In this document: positions 17,628 to 25,684 of the stretch, in pieces
How positions within the stretch are numbered: the stretch's first letter is position 1
Layout: each line of letters starts with the position of its first letter
Origin: Tannerella sp.
Lineage (GTDB): Bacteria; Bacteroidota; Bacteroidia; Bacteroidales; Tannerellaceae
Assembly: GCA_031272155.1 (NCBI GenBank)
Contig: JAISUI010000106.1
Location: forward strand, 1 to 36,028
Direction: 5' to 3'
DNA length: 36,028 nucleotides
Program-made: the position numbers and the translations under genes
Notes under the pieces: generated by a model
Told to the model about the DNA's origin: nothing
Databases searched by the model: none
The model's input: only the letters and a program-made list of their open reading frames with translations

Positions 17628-18038
17628 ATGGACAGGTATCTCATTATCAAGACAAGAGATGAATTGCTACGCATAAGGATCAAAGATATACTCTATCTGG
17701 AAGCAGACAGGAACTATACCAAATTGTTGCTTAGCGAAGGCATTCAGTTTACATTTGCCATCAATATCGGGAAGATTGAGGAAATGCTCGAAAACCAGGT
17801 CGTTGATTATCGGTCTATGCTTGTTCGGGTAGGAAAAAGCTATATTATCAATAAAAATTACATCTTGCAAATCAACCTGCCGCGACAAAAACTGTTGCTG
17901 CTGACACCGGGCGGAAAACCACGGGAGTTAGTCGTTTCCAAGGAGCCTTTGAAAGCGTTGAAAGACGCTCTCGAAAAGGAAGGTTCGAGACAACAAACGA
18001 GTAATAACAATAACGATACCGAAACACGAGAAATATGA
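17628..18038 (+). CDS. LytTR-domain DNA-binding protein without a receiver domain
   Basis: A 136-residue protein made almost entirely of a LytTR domain (residues about 5-118). Typical segments are IRIKDILYLEADRNYTKL, MLVRVGKSYIINKNYILQIN and LVVSKEPLKALKDAL. LytTR domains bind pairs of direct repeats on DNA; members usually carry a response-regulator receiver, which is absent here, so control must come from elsewhere. The tail is Asn/Gln/Thr-rich. Its stop overlaps the start of the next gene by 4 bases (ATGA), so regulator and membrane FHA protein are translationally coupled. A candidate operator is at 18726-18763. Confidence 0.88.
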   Translation: MDRYLIIKTRDELLRIRIKDILYLEADRNYTKLLLSEGIQFTFAINIGKIEEMLENQVVDYRSMLVRVGKSYIINKNYILQINLPRQKLLLLTPGGKPRELVVSKEPLKALKDALEKEGSRQQTSNNNNDTETREI

Positions 18039-18688
18039 TTGTCAAAATAGGAAAAGCAGAAGATAATGATTATGTGGCAAACGACACCTATGTGAGTCGT
18101 TACCATGCCATCCTGAGGGAAGAAGACAATGGCGACCTGTCCATTGAAGACCTTCATTCAACAAACGGCACTTATGTGAACGGCGACCGGGTGATGAAGA
18201 AAAAAATCACGGCAACGGATCAGGTCACGCTCGGCGAGCACTATACATTAAATATAGGAGAAGCGCTCAAGTTTGATGATAATTATAGCCGGGAATTTGC
18301 TTCATTAAAACATGTTTATGAGACATACCTTAAAGAAAAAATTCGCATTCAATCATCCAATCAATTCAAAGTGAGACTTTTCCAGTCCATTCCATTCGTT
18401 TTTATCGGATTGGCGGGGCTGGTATTCGCATTTTTTGGAAGAAGGAATCTCTATGTGGTCATTGCCAGCGGATTGATGGCCGTCTGCTTTCCGACACTCG
18501 GTATTTACTTGGCCGCCAGGCAGTCCGCCAAAATTCCCGAACTATTGCAAAACCTGGCCAATCAACTCAAAATAGATTATGTATGCCCCAAATGCGGTAC
18601 ATTTCTCGGCGAAATCCCATGGGAATCGTTAGTCAGAAAAAAACAATGTCCGGTCGGTTCATGCCATGCCAAATGGGTCAATAATTAA
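18035..18688 (+). CDS. FHA-domain membrane protein with C-terminal zinc ribbon
   Basis: A 217-residue protein. The FHA domain spans residues 1-75: IGKA where GR is usual, SRYH at 21-24, STNGTYVNG at 42-50, and LGEHYTLN. A charged linker (80-112) leads to two membrane segments (about 115-135 and 139-160), then a zinc-ribbon-like end with Cys184, Cys187, Cys205 and Cys210. Two membrane crossings put the FHA domain and the ribbon on the same side, presumably the cytoplasm. FHA domains bind phosphothreonine peptides, so this may be the membrane-bound reader for the kinase encoded at 20430. It overlaps the LytTR gene by 4 bases. Confidence 0.85.
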   Translation: MIVKIGKAEDNDYVANDTYVSRYHAILREEDNGDLSIEDLHSTNGTYVNGDRVMKKKITATDQVTLGEHYTLNIGEALKFDDNYSREFASLKHVYETYLKEKIRIQSSNQFKVRLFQSIPFVFIGLAGLVFAFFGRRNLYVVIASGLMAVCFPTLGIYLAARQSAKIPELLQNLANQLKIDYVCPKCGTFLGEIPWESLVRKKQCPVGSCHAKWVNN

Positions 18689-18725
18689 CCTCCCTGCATC
18701 CCCCAAAAACATAAAATCCGACGTC

Positions 18726-18763
18726 TTTTGTACAATAATCCTGTGGTTTTGTACGTTATTCCT
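18726..18763 (+). promoter_or_regulatory. Candidate LytTR-type operator (direct repeat, 21-bp spacing)
   Basis: Two direct copies start at 18726 and 18747. Both begin TTTTGTAC and agree at 14 of the first 17 positions. A 21-bp start-to-start distance equals two helical turns and matches known LytTR sites (9-base repeats with 12-13-base gaps). The pair ends about 31 bases before the -7 box at 18795, a position suited to activation. The LytTR regulator is encoded just upstream. Binding is inferred. Confidence 0.5.
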
Positions 18764-18794
18764 TCAAAACTGTAGGAGATTCTATTTATTGCCG

Positions 18795-18802
18795 TATCTT
18801 TG
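18795..18802 (+). promoter_or_regulatory. -7 box of the acidic protein-FHA-PP2C operon
   Basis: TATCTTTG matches TAnnTTTG and lies 28 bases upstream of the ATG at 18831. The -33 region (about 18771-18775) has no good TTTG, which is common where an activator is needed. Confidence 0.6.
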
Positions 18803-18830
18803 TAGGCGATAAGAGTTTTATTAACTAATA

Positions 18831-19052
18831 ATGAATAGTGATATGGATTACGATTTTGTTTCAATTGACAATGATCTGAGTGACGTTGTAGTTATTGACA
18901 TGGACGATACTTATGCCGATTTTGTTACGTTGGACGATAATTATGAAATGGATTTCATTACACTTTCGGACGATGTCGAGATTGCTTCCGACTCCGATAT
19001 CATAGATATCTTTTCCGAAGTAAATGATGCCGACATTTCTATTATTGTATGA
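18831..19052 (+). CDS. Small, extremely acidic repeat protein
   Basis: A 73-residue protein of no family I recognise. It has 20 Asp and 3 Glu and no Lys, Arg or His. An 11-residue period is visible: DFVSIDND at 8, VVVIDMDD at 19, DFVTLDDN at 30 and DFITLSDD at 41, with weaker units to the end. Its only three threonines (27, 33, 44) all have Asp at +3, the TxxD pattern that FHA domains can bind when the Thr is phosphorylated. There is no signal peptide. Its stop overlaps the start of the Zn-ribbon/FHA gene by 4 bases (ATGA), and a promoter and possible LytTR operator precede it. The coupling and reading-frame regularity support a real gene. Calcium binding or a charge-based scaffold are alternatives. 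Confidence 0.75.
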   Translation: MNSDMDYDFVSIDNDLSDVVVIDMDDTYADFVTLDDNYEMDFITLSDDVEIASDSDIIDIFSEVNDADISIIV

Positions 19053-19564
19053 TTTCCATTAAATGTCCGCATTGTAACGTTGGTTTAAAAGTTGATGAAG
19101 GAAAGATACCGGAAGGGCTTGATTCGTTCAAATGCCCGAAATGTAAAGAAGAAATTCCGGTATCCTTGGTTGAAAATAAGAAAGCCGCCCTTTCGTCAAC
19201 GGGCAATACAGTCGTTCTTCAGAAAGTAATAAAGAAAAACGGCAAATTGACCGTAATAAGCGACGAAGATACGGCCGAACAGGTTTTCACATTGCAGGAA
19301 GGAATTTTTATTGTGGGACGAAAAGCGTCTGTTTCCAATGCAAATATATGCATTGAGACAAACGATAAATCAATGAGCCGCAATCATTTGAAGATTGAGG
19401 TAAAAAAGGATGCTCACGGCAATTTGATTCATACCATATCGGACAATCACAGCAAAAACCGGACGATGTATAACGGTAAATACGTGGAAGACGGAGAAGT
19501 CCTTGTGTTGAAAAATAACGATGAAATCGTTATTGGACGAACGGCACTTCGTTTCAACGAGTAA
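19049..19564 (+). CDS. Zinc-ribbon and FHA-domain protein
   Basis: A 171-residue soluble protein. The N-terminus is a zinc ribbon of the MJ0042 type (CPHC at 6-9, CPKC at 29-32). After a linker, an FHA domain covers about residues 60-170: IVGRKASVSN with Gly90-Arg91, SMSRNHLKI with Ser110 and His113, SKNRTMYNGKYV and IVIGRTALRF. The phosphopeptide-contacting Arg, Ser and Asn are present, so binding looks intact. It is translationally coupled to the acidic gene and followed after 16 bases by the PP2C gene. It is a likely cytoplasmic phosphothreonine reader in this locus. Confidence 0.87.
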   Translation: MISIKCPHCNVGLKVDEGKIPEGLDSFKCPKCKEEIPVSLVENKKAALSSTGNTVVLQKVIKKNGKLTVISDEDTAEQVFTLQEGIFIVGRKASVSNANICIETNDKSMSRNHLKIEVKKDAHGNLIHTISDNHSKNRTMYNGKYVEDGEVLVLKNNDEIVIGRTALRFNE

Positions 19565-19580
19565 AAATACGTTTGTAAAC

Positions 19581-20384
19581 ATGAATATAACACTCGAAAA
19601 ACCATACGCCATCAGTGAAAAGGGCGGCCGACTGAACAACGAGGATTCTATTTTTCCGTTGTCTGAATTGGTACATTCCGACCAGAAGTTGTTTATCGTA
19701 TGCGATGGCGTTGGCGGCGCCGCTAAAGGCGAAATAGCCAGTGCATTGGCTTGTGAATCATTTCAAACGTTTTTTTCTACTTTCCTTGATGGCGAACCCA
19801 CTAAAGAATTGATTGACAAGGCGGTACAATACACAGAGACCCGTTTTGACGAATATATCGCCCAACATCCCGAAGCCAAAGGCATGGCAACTACGCTGAC
19901 TATGGTCTATGTGGGCGAATCAGGCATTCTTATTGCCTATATCGGCGACAGTCGCATCTACCAGTTCCGCGACGGTGAAGCCATCTTCCAGACTGAAGAT
20001 CATTCGTTGGTCAATTCATTAGTGCAGTCAGGGCAAATCACGAAAGAAGAAGCCGCGCATCATCCCCAGAAAAATATAATTACACGCGCCATCCAAGGCT
20101 CAGATTATCCTACTGAAGCGGAAGTGGTGCTGCTGACTGACATCCAGGCCGGCGATTATTTATTCATGTGCACGGACGGAGTGACCGACTGCGTGATGAA
20201 TGATGCCCTTTCCCACATCTTTTTGGAAGCCGGCACCGCGGAAAATATCAAAAACAGCATCGTCGAATCATGTAGCCAAAAAGCGCGTGATAACTACTCT
20301 TTTTATGTTCTTCCCGTGCAAAATGTGCAAAATTCCACCGGATACAAACATTTTATTTTGTCTTTTCTTTATTCTTTCATTTAA
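19581..20384 (+). CDS. PP2C-family Ser/Thr protein phosphatase
   Basis: A 267-residue PPM/PP2C phosphatase that should reverse the neighbouring kinase. The metal ligands are present: NNEDS (Glu21, Asp22), VCDGVGG (Asp42), CTDGVTD (Asp199, Asp203) and RDN (Asp237). MATTLTMVYV and AYIGDSRIYQFRDG are typical core strands. ATG 19581 is preferred over a start at 19521 inside the FHA gene because the family normally begins just before a short strand and the ED motif. The last 20 or so residues (hydrophobic, aromatic) are unusual for the family and run up to the kinase promoter box. Confidence 0.92.
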   Translation: MNITLEKPYAISEKGGRLNNEDSIFPLSELVHSDQKLFIVCDGVGGAAKGEIASALACESFQTFFSTFLDGEPTKELIDKAVQYTETRFDEYIAQHPEAKGMATTLTMVYVGESGILIAYIGDSRIYQFRDGEAIFQTEDHSLVNSLVQSGQITKEEAAHHPQKNIITRAIQGSDYPTEAEVVLLTDIQAGDYLFMCTDGVTDCVMNDALSHIFLEAGTAENIKNSIVESCSQKARDNYSFYVLPVQNVQNSTGYKHFILSFLYSFI

Positions 20385-20390
20385 ATAATG

Positions 20391-20398
20391 TACCTTTG
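20391..20398 (+). promoter_or_regulatory. Putative -7 box of the kinase operon
   Basis: TACCTTTG lies 7 bases after the PP2C stop and 32 bases before the kinase ATG. No good -33 box is seen at normal spacing. It could give the kinase, barrel-like and Kelch genes a transcript independent of the upstream operon. Confidence 0.5.
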
Positions 20399-20429
20399 TG
20401 CGTGAAAACTTAATTACAAAAATGTAATT

Positions 20430-22235
20430 ATGCATTTACCTAAAGGATATTACTTGCAGAACAGGAAATACCGGCTGACCAGCGTTATTGGCCAGGGCGG
20501 TTTCGGAATCACTTATCTGGGCGTCTGGAACACGGAAGTAAAAGGCGAATTGGGTACAGTGAAGACAGACGTGCCTGTATGTATCAAAGAATACTTCTTC
20601 AAAGATTATTGCAATCGTAACAAGGAAACGATGCACGTAGAAGCCCTTTCCCATACAGGTAAAGTTTTTTTCGACAAGTTTAAGGAAAAACTGATTCGGG
20701 AGGCCAAAATCCTCTCGGAAGTCCATCATCCGTATATCGTGAATGTATTGGAAGTGTTTGAAGAAAACAATACGGCCTACATTGCTATGGAATATATTTC
20801 GGGCTACTCACTGAAATATATGCAGGAAAAAGACCGTATGTTGCCTGAAAACAAGGTGCTTAAATATATTCATCAAATCGGGCAGGCGCTTGAATTTGTG
20901 CACCAAAAAAACATTCTTCATTTAGACATTAAACCGAATAACATCCTGATAGACAAGAACGATAACGCCCGTCTGATAGATTTTGGCGTGAGCAAACGCT
21001 ATGATATCGAACAGGAGGAAACCATCACCAGCATGTTGACGCTATCCAAAGGATTTGCTTCGATTGAACAATATGATAATGAGGGTATTCAGAGCTTTTC
21101 GCCATGTCCGGATATTTATTCGCTCGGCGCAACAATGTACAACCTGTTGACAGGTGAAATCCCAACCGAATCCATCCTCCGCGCTACCAAACCGCTCGCC
21201 AAACCGTCGGAACTAAACGGGGATATTTCGTCAAAAACGGAAAAAGTAATCTTGAAAGCCATGGCTATCAATCCCGTAGAACGTTATCAGTCCGTCAAGC
21301 AAATGCTCAGCGAATTAGATGTACCTTCCTATTTTGAGGATACGGGAAACAAATGGACAGAAACAGATGCTTTATCCTATATGGGGAAGAATGAAACTAC
21401 GGAAATGCGAACGCCACATCACGCTGATAAAAAACTTGTTGGAGACCGTTCAAATACTACCAATGGCAAAAAAATCAAAAAAAAGAAGATAAAACGTCGA
21501 ATATTGGTGCCGTTATTAATTTTCTTTTTTACCTTTGTAGGCTATGCCGTGACCTATATTCTGGATATGACTGCATCGCGCGGCACCGTACGGGATGTTT
21601 CGCCAAGTTCTATTAATGCCCCTGAAACAGAGGGTATTATTATTAAACCAGAGGAAAATGTTCCGGTCGCTAATGCAGAAGAGGATACGAAAACAGAGAA
21701 TGAAAATATCGCATCTGTAAATGCAAAGCAAACGGCAGATAATAAGGCGGATAAAACAAAGAATGATACGGATGCCGGAAAAGAAAAAGAACAACCGACA
21801 ACCGAATCGGCAAAACCTTCCGAGGAGCAAATCAATGCCGAATACAATGCATTGATTGCGAGCGGAAAAACGAAGATGGGACAACAGAACTACGCCGAAG
21901 CAAAAAAAGACTTTGCCAAAGCGAAAGAACTGAAAGTGACGGAAGAAGTCGTCCGATTGTCCATCACATGCGACGAACAGGAAGAAGAACGAAAAATAAC
22001 GGAAAGGAAAGCATTATACGTAGATGTGATGCCTTTCGGAAATTATGTGATTGTGAAAAAGAAATCGAATGGACGGTATGGCCTGATTGACGCAAAAGGA
22101 AATGAACGAGTCAAAACCATCTATCTGAGTGTAGGACGGTCGGAAAATGGCCGCGCCTTTGAACGCGAAGACCATCTGTTTGATATCTATAACAGCAACG
22201 GAGAGTTGGTCGGTAATGGACTGACGGAGTATTAA
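20430..22235 (+). CDS. Transmembrane Ser/Thr protein kinase (Hanks type)
   Basis: A 601-residue kinase. The glycine loop GQGGFG is at 21-26, the ATP lysine is Lys53 (CIKEY), the C-helix Glu is about Glu91, the catalytic loop is HLDIKPNN at 164-171 with Asp166, and DFG is at 184-186. The residue before Asp166 is Leu, so it is a non-RD kinase. GFASIEQY and PDIYSLGATMYNLLTG complete the domain (about 14-300). A basic stretch and one membrane helix (about 355-377) follow, then an Asp/Glu/Lys-rich linker, a helical-repeat-like segment (about 470-530) and a WG-repeat-like end (NGRYGLIDAKGNERV). The kinase faces the cytoplasm and the tail the periplasm. Confidence 0.94.
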   Translation: MHLPKGYYLQNRKYRLTSVIGQGGFGITYLGVWNTEVKGELGTVKTDVPVCIKEYFFKDYCNRNKETMHVEALSHTGKVFFDKFKEKLIREAKILSEVHHPYIVNVLEVFEENNTAYIAMEYISGYSLKYMQEKDRMLPENKVLKYIHQIGQALEFVHQKNILHLDIKPNNILIDKNDNARLIDFGVSKRYDIEQEETITSMLTLSKGFASIEQYDNEGIQSFSPCPDIYSLGATMYNLLTGEIPTESILRATKPLAKPSELNGDISSKTEKVILKAMAINPVERYQSVKQMLSELDVPSYFEDTGNKWTETDALSYMGKNETTEMRTPHHADKKLVGDRSNTTNGKKIKKKKIKRRILVPLLIFFFTFVGYAVTYILDMTASRGTVRDVSPSSINAPETEGIIIKPEENVPVANAEEDTKTENENIASVNAKQTADNKADKTKNDTDAGKEKEQPTTESAKPSEEQINAEYNALIASGKTKMGQQNYAEAKKDFAKAKELKVTEEVVRLSITCDEQEEERKITERKALYVDVMPFGNYVIVKKKSNGRYGLIDAKGNERVKTIYLSVGRSENGRAFEREDHLFDIYNSNGELVGNGLTEY

Positions 22236-22250
22236 AAGAGCGTATTATTG

Positions 22251-23207
22251 ATGAAAAATTGGTTGTTATGTTTTTTGATGTTGCTTCCCGTTGGTTTGGA
22301 AGCGCAAAGGCAAACGGAATATAATCAGAAAGGCGATAGCGCCATGAAGCGTATGGATTACCGGGATGCCAAGTTGTGGTACGAAGAAGGCGTAACCTTT
22401 TGCGACCAATATAGCATTAACCAACTGACTTCTATATGGATGGCTGATGTGACCATGCGTGTGTCCATGCGCACGGTGATGAACAGGAGCCTGAACTGCC
22501 TCAATGAATTAGCGACGTCCAAAGATACTTCCGCCATGAAGCAGCTAATCACTTTCTATACGGAAGGAATAGGAACATTAAAAAACGATGTATCAGCTAA
22601 TTACTGGAAAGGACAATTGGCTCAGATCCGTCGTCCCGTCCAACCGGAAAACCCGCTCGTGAAGGAACAAAAACCGCGCATGAAAGTATTGGCAGGCTAT
22701 CATTATACGTATGATGCTTTTGCAGGAATCCAGATTGGGGGCATGAGTGAATCGTATGGATGGTATCTTCGCGGACAATCCAACCTGTCATTCTACAAAG
22801 CCTCGGTGAATTGCCTGGGAGAAGGCGAAAACGGCTCTATCCCCGATTTTGACAACAGTACGGAGAATAAGTATTACCAATTCCTGAACGAAGGCAAGCC
22901 AAGCGTCAGTACACTTGCCTTCACGGCAGGAATGATCCATGAATTTACCGATGGACTTTGCATGTCGGCCGGAGTGGGCTATTTCAAGCGCGACGTATTC
23001 TATCGTTATGGCGTTGTGGACGATAACAATCCGTCAAGAATCAAATCGGAAGGCTGGGCTAAACATACGGGAGCGTCGGTGAAAGGATTGGCGCTCGATA
23101 TAGATATGATGGCCGTATTCTCCAAGCAGTTTTATTTTACGGCCGGAGTGAGTGTATGGGGATTCAAACTTGTTTATCCCGGTATAGGTGTAGGTATCAT
23201 GTTCTAA
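22251..23207 (+). CDS. Exported helical-repeat and outer-membrane-barrel-like protein
   Basis: A 318-residue protein with a Sec signal peptide (cleavage likely after GLEA). ATG 22251 is chosen over the adjacent TTG. Residues about 20-130 are helical and TPR-like (YNQKGDSAMKRMDYRDAKLW). From about 145 on, alternating hydrophobic strands rich in Tyr and Gly (VLAGYHYTYDAFAGIQIGG, GWYLRGQSNLSFYKAS, CMSAGVGYFKRDVFYRYG) end in a terminal Phe, as in outer membrane barrels. I do not recognise a named family. It lies 15 bases after the kinase and 12 before the Kelch lipoprotein, so it may be an envelope partner of the kinase's periplasmic tail. Confidence 0.75.
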   Translation: MKNWLLCFLMLLPVGLEAQRQTEYNQKGDSAMKRMDYRDAKLWYEEGVTFCDQYSINQLTSIWMADVTMRVSMRTVMNRSLNCLNELATSKDTSAMKQLITFYTEGIGTLKNDVSANYWKGQLAQIRRPVQPENPLVKEQKPRMKVLAGYHYTYDAFAGIQIGGMSESYGWYLRGQSNLSFYKASVNCLGEGENGSIPDFDNSTENKYYQFLNEGKPSVSTLAFTAGMIHEFTDGLCMSAGVGYFKRDVFYRYGVVDDNNPSRIKSEGWAKHTGASVKGLALDIDMMAVFSKQFYFTAGVSVWGFKLVYPGIGVGIMF

Positions 23208-23219
23208 AAATCAAAGAAA

Positions 23220-25349
23220 ATGAAAGCAAAAAATGTCAGTCTGTTTTTACTCGCGTTTTTGACGCTGGCGCTTTGGAACCAGTGTGCAGACGACCCTCTT
23301 ATGGAGACAGGTATCAAAAACGCCGCGCAACCAACCGTTGGCGAAATGACAATCGAAGGGAAAACGGCCTCAACCATTGAGCTAAAATCCAGTGTAGTAA
23401 GTGCAAATGGATCTTTAGTCACAGATCGAGGTTTTTGCCTGGCCACCCATTCAGCGCCGGTCATCGAAAACGATAATGTTTTCGCCGCAGGCGATGGTGT
23501 TGGCGAATTTAGCATTATTATCAAGGATTTACGTTCCAGTACGGTCTATTATGTCCGTCCGTATGCAAAAAACGAAAAAGGGATTACGTATGGCGATGAA
23601 AATCAAATCACTACGAATGACGGCAAAGGCGACGTCCGGACATTGAAACCGGACAGTGTCCGTGCAACAACAGCACTGTGTGGCGGATTCATAGAGCGAA
23701 ACGGAGAAGGTGAAATTTTGCGACGGGGCGTTTATTTTTCCAAATCGGAAACCATGACGCCCAAAGATTCCGCCCTCAGTACAATGACCGCCGATTCGTT
23801 CACCTGCCTCATAAAAGGCCTGACTAACTCTACGACCTATTATGTACAGGCGTTTGTCACCAATACCTATACTACCTTTATGGGTTCTGTTCAGTCATTC
23901 AAAACCGGCGACGGTCTGCCTTCAATTGATTCAATCACGCAGATCACCATAGGTTATACGGATGCCGTGGTAGTTTCGCAGGTATTGGACAGCGGCGACG
24001 CACCGATCAGCGAACGAGGCTTCTGCTGGAGCACCAGCCCCTCCCCTACCCTTGAAAGTTCGGCTCATATATCGGCCGGTAACGATGTGGGCGTATTCGT
24101 CGCTCTGATTGAGAACCTGCTTCCGCAACAAGTGTATTATATACGTTCGTATGCTAAAAACGCCTTTGGCACAAGATATGGTTCTGAAATATCATTCTCA
24201 ACCAAGAGCGATCTCCCGACTGTCAAGACATCCGATCCGTCAAGTATTTCCAATGGCTCCGCCTATCTGAGCGGCGAAATTATTGACAAAGGCAAAAGCG
24301 AAATCATTTCCAGTGGGCTATGCTATTCATCGTCCGTTTCACAGCCTACGCTGTTGAACAGCCCCTATGAAGAATGTACGCCCGACTTGCTGGGACGCTT
24401 TGGTATTACGATTTCCAACCTGAAAGGCAATTCCATATTTTATGTACGTGCGTACGCCAAAAATGGCGATGGCATTTCGTATGGCGAAACCAAGGTGCTC
24501 GAAACCCCGCCGATTTTCAACGGCGGCCTGTCGCAATTTGACGGTCAAAGCCGGATACAAGGTTCAACGGCCTATTTCATGATTGGGAACAGGGGATATC
24601 TGCTTGGTGGCGACATAGGAGCACAATACACTAACGAAATGTGGAGTTATGATGCATCGGACGACAGGTGGCGCCCATTGCAACCCTACCCGAAAGGCAA
24701 TCTGAAATGGCAGTCGGTAGCAGGCTCACAATCAACTGCATACGTACTGGGCGGGATGGATAATCAATATGAAAAGAAAAACGATTTCTACCAGTACAAT
24801 GCTGTTAGCAACATGTGGTATGCCATGCCGACAGGACCTGACTCGTCCTACCTGCGCGCCGGATTCATGTGGAACAATATGGCATGTTTTGCAGGTGGCA
24901 TGAGCGACACGGCGAAATGCGAAGTCTGGGCGTTTAACATCAGTACGAACACTTGGGTGCAAATGAACGATTTTCCGGCAAAACAATACGGTGGAATCGC
25001 CCTTGTTATCAATAATGATATCTATGCCGGATTAGGCAAGGGTACGGATAACGTATGCAATAAAACACTTTGGAAATCTTCCGACCTGACCACATGGACG
25101 GTGGAAACATCCAATCCGGCTATCAGCGGCGGTATTCTGGCTGGAGTAGTCTGCAATGGAAAAATCTATGTGATAGACGAATCCTATACCATCCTTGAAT
25201 ACAATCCGCAGGATATGCAGTGGCATACGAAATCGAGCTTGACAAGTAAATATCAGGACGTTCATTGCATGTATGTAATGAATAATCTGATATACATTGG
25301 ATTAGGAAGCAATTCATTGATTATTTACAATCCATATTGGGATAACTGA
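23220..25349 (+). CDS. Lipoprotein with four FN3-like repeats and a Kelch-type propeller
   Basis: A 709-residue exported protein. The N-terminus is a signal with an unusual lipobox (LALWNQC) followed by ADD, similar to lipoprotein export signals of Bacteroidota, so surface exposure is plausible. Four repeats of about 96-100 residues begin near 35, 137, 233 and 331, each ending with a line like [19 protein letters not shown]. From about 433 on are Kelch-like blades: [47 protein letters not shown]. Both parts are usually binding modules, so a ligand-sensing or adhesive role is inferred. It closes the signalling locus. Confidence 0.85.
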   Translation: MKAKNVSLFLLAFLTLALWNQCADDPLMETGIKNAAQPTVGEMTIEGKTASTIELKSSVVSANGSLVTDRGFCLATHSAPVIENDNVFAAGDGVGEFSIIIKDLRSSTVYYVRPYAKNEKGITYGDENQITTNDGKGDVRTLKPDSVRATTALCGGFIERNGEGEILRRGVYFSKSETMTPKDSALSTMTADSFTCLIKGLTNSTTYYVQAFVTNTYTTFMGSVQSFKTGDGLPSIDSITQITIGYTDAVVVSQVLDSGDAPISERGFCWSTSPSPTLESSAHISAGNDVGVFVALIENLLPQQVYYIRSYAKNAFGTRYGSEISFSTKSDLPTVKTSDPSSISNGSAYLSGEIIDKGKSEIISSGLCYSSSVSQPTLLNSPYEECTPDLLGRFGITISNLKGNSIFYVRAYAKNGDGISYGETKVLETPPIFNGGLSQFDGQSRIQGSTAYFMIGNRGYLLGGDIGAQYTNEMWSYDASDDRWRPLQPYPKGNLKWQSVAGSQSTAYVLGGMDNQYEKKNDFYQYNAVSNMWYAMPTGPDSSYLRAGFMWNNMACFAGGMSDTAKCEVWAFNISTNTWVQMNDFPAKQYGGIALVINNDIYAGLGKGTDNVCNKTLWKSSDLTTWTVETSNPAISGGILAGVVCNGKIYVIDESYTILEYNPQDMQWHTKSSLTSKYQDVHCMYVMNNLIYIGLGSNSLIIYNPYWDN

Positions 25350-25358
25350 AGCAAAAAG

Positions 25359-25389
25359 TTTGCTGAAAAGAAAAAAAATAGTACCTTTG
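25359..25389 (+). promoter_or_regulatory. Promoter of tRNA-Ser
   Basis: TTTG at 25359-25362 and TACCTTTG at 25382-25389 with a 19-base spacer. The tRNA begins 26 bases later. Confidence 0.75.
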
Positions 25390-25414
25390 CAGCGTTTTAT
25401 GACACCCGGTAGAG

Positions 25415-25499
25415 GGAGAGATGGCAGAGTGGTCGATTGCGGCGGTCTTGAAAACCGTTGAACTGAAAGGTTCCGGGGGTTCGAATCCCTCTTTCTCCG
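25415..25499 (+). tRNA. trnS: tRNA-Ser (anticodon UGA)
   Basis: The 85-base cloverleaf has a 7-bp acceptor stem (25415-25421 with 25492-25498, one G-T pair), D arm 25424-25440, anticodon arm 25442-25458 with TGA at 25449-25451, a long class II variable arm (25459-25474) as expected for serine, and a T arm with GGTTCGAATCC. The discriminator base is G99 of this line (25499). CCA is not encoded. Confidence 0.97.
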
Positions 25500-25556
25500 C
25501 GAGTGAAATTGATTTTATGTAAATAAGTTAATTGATTTTTCATAATTGTTTGGAAG

Positions 25557-25592
25557 AGTATCTGGATAGTGACTATCCGGATACTTTTTTTT
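25557..25592 (+). terminator. Intrinsic terminator after tRNA-Ser
   Basis: A stem of about 13 bp (25557-25569 with 25573-25585, one G-T pair) closes on a 3-base loop and is followed by a T tract to 25592. It is 58 bases after the tRNA and before the GH95 promoter. Confidence 0.85.
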
Positions 25593-25622
25593 GTTTTTGA
25601 GGTAAAATAAAAGCGATTCCTA

Positions 25623-25652
25623 TTGCCGGAAAAGAAAAAAACCTTACCTTTG
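25623..25652 (+). promoter_or_regulatory. Promoter of the GH95 gene
   Basis: TACCTTTG at 25645-25652 is an exact -7 box; TTG at 25623-25625 is spaced by 19 bases. The ATG is 33 bases downstream. Confidence 0.65.
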
Positions 25653-25684
25653 AACAAAAATCACTAACATCAATTAAATACAAT

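Noticed and set aside
25415..25499. tRNA-Ser as an integration site of a mobile island
   Set aside because: No integrase or repeated tRNA 3' end is seen, and a normal terminator and a GH95 gene with its own promoter follow.
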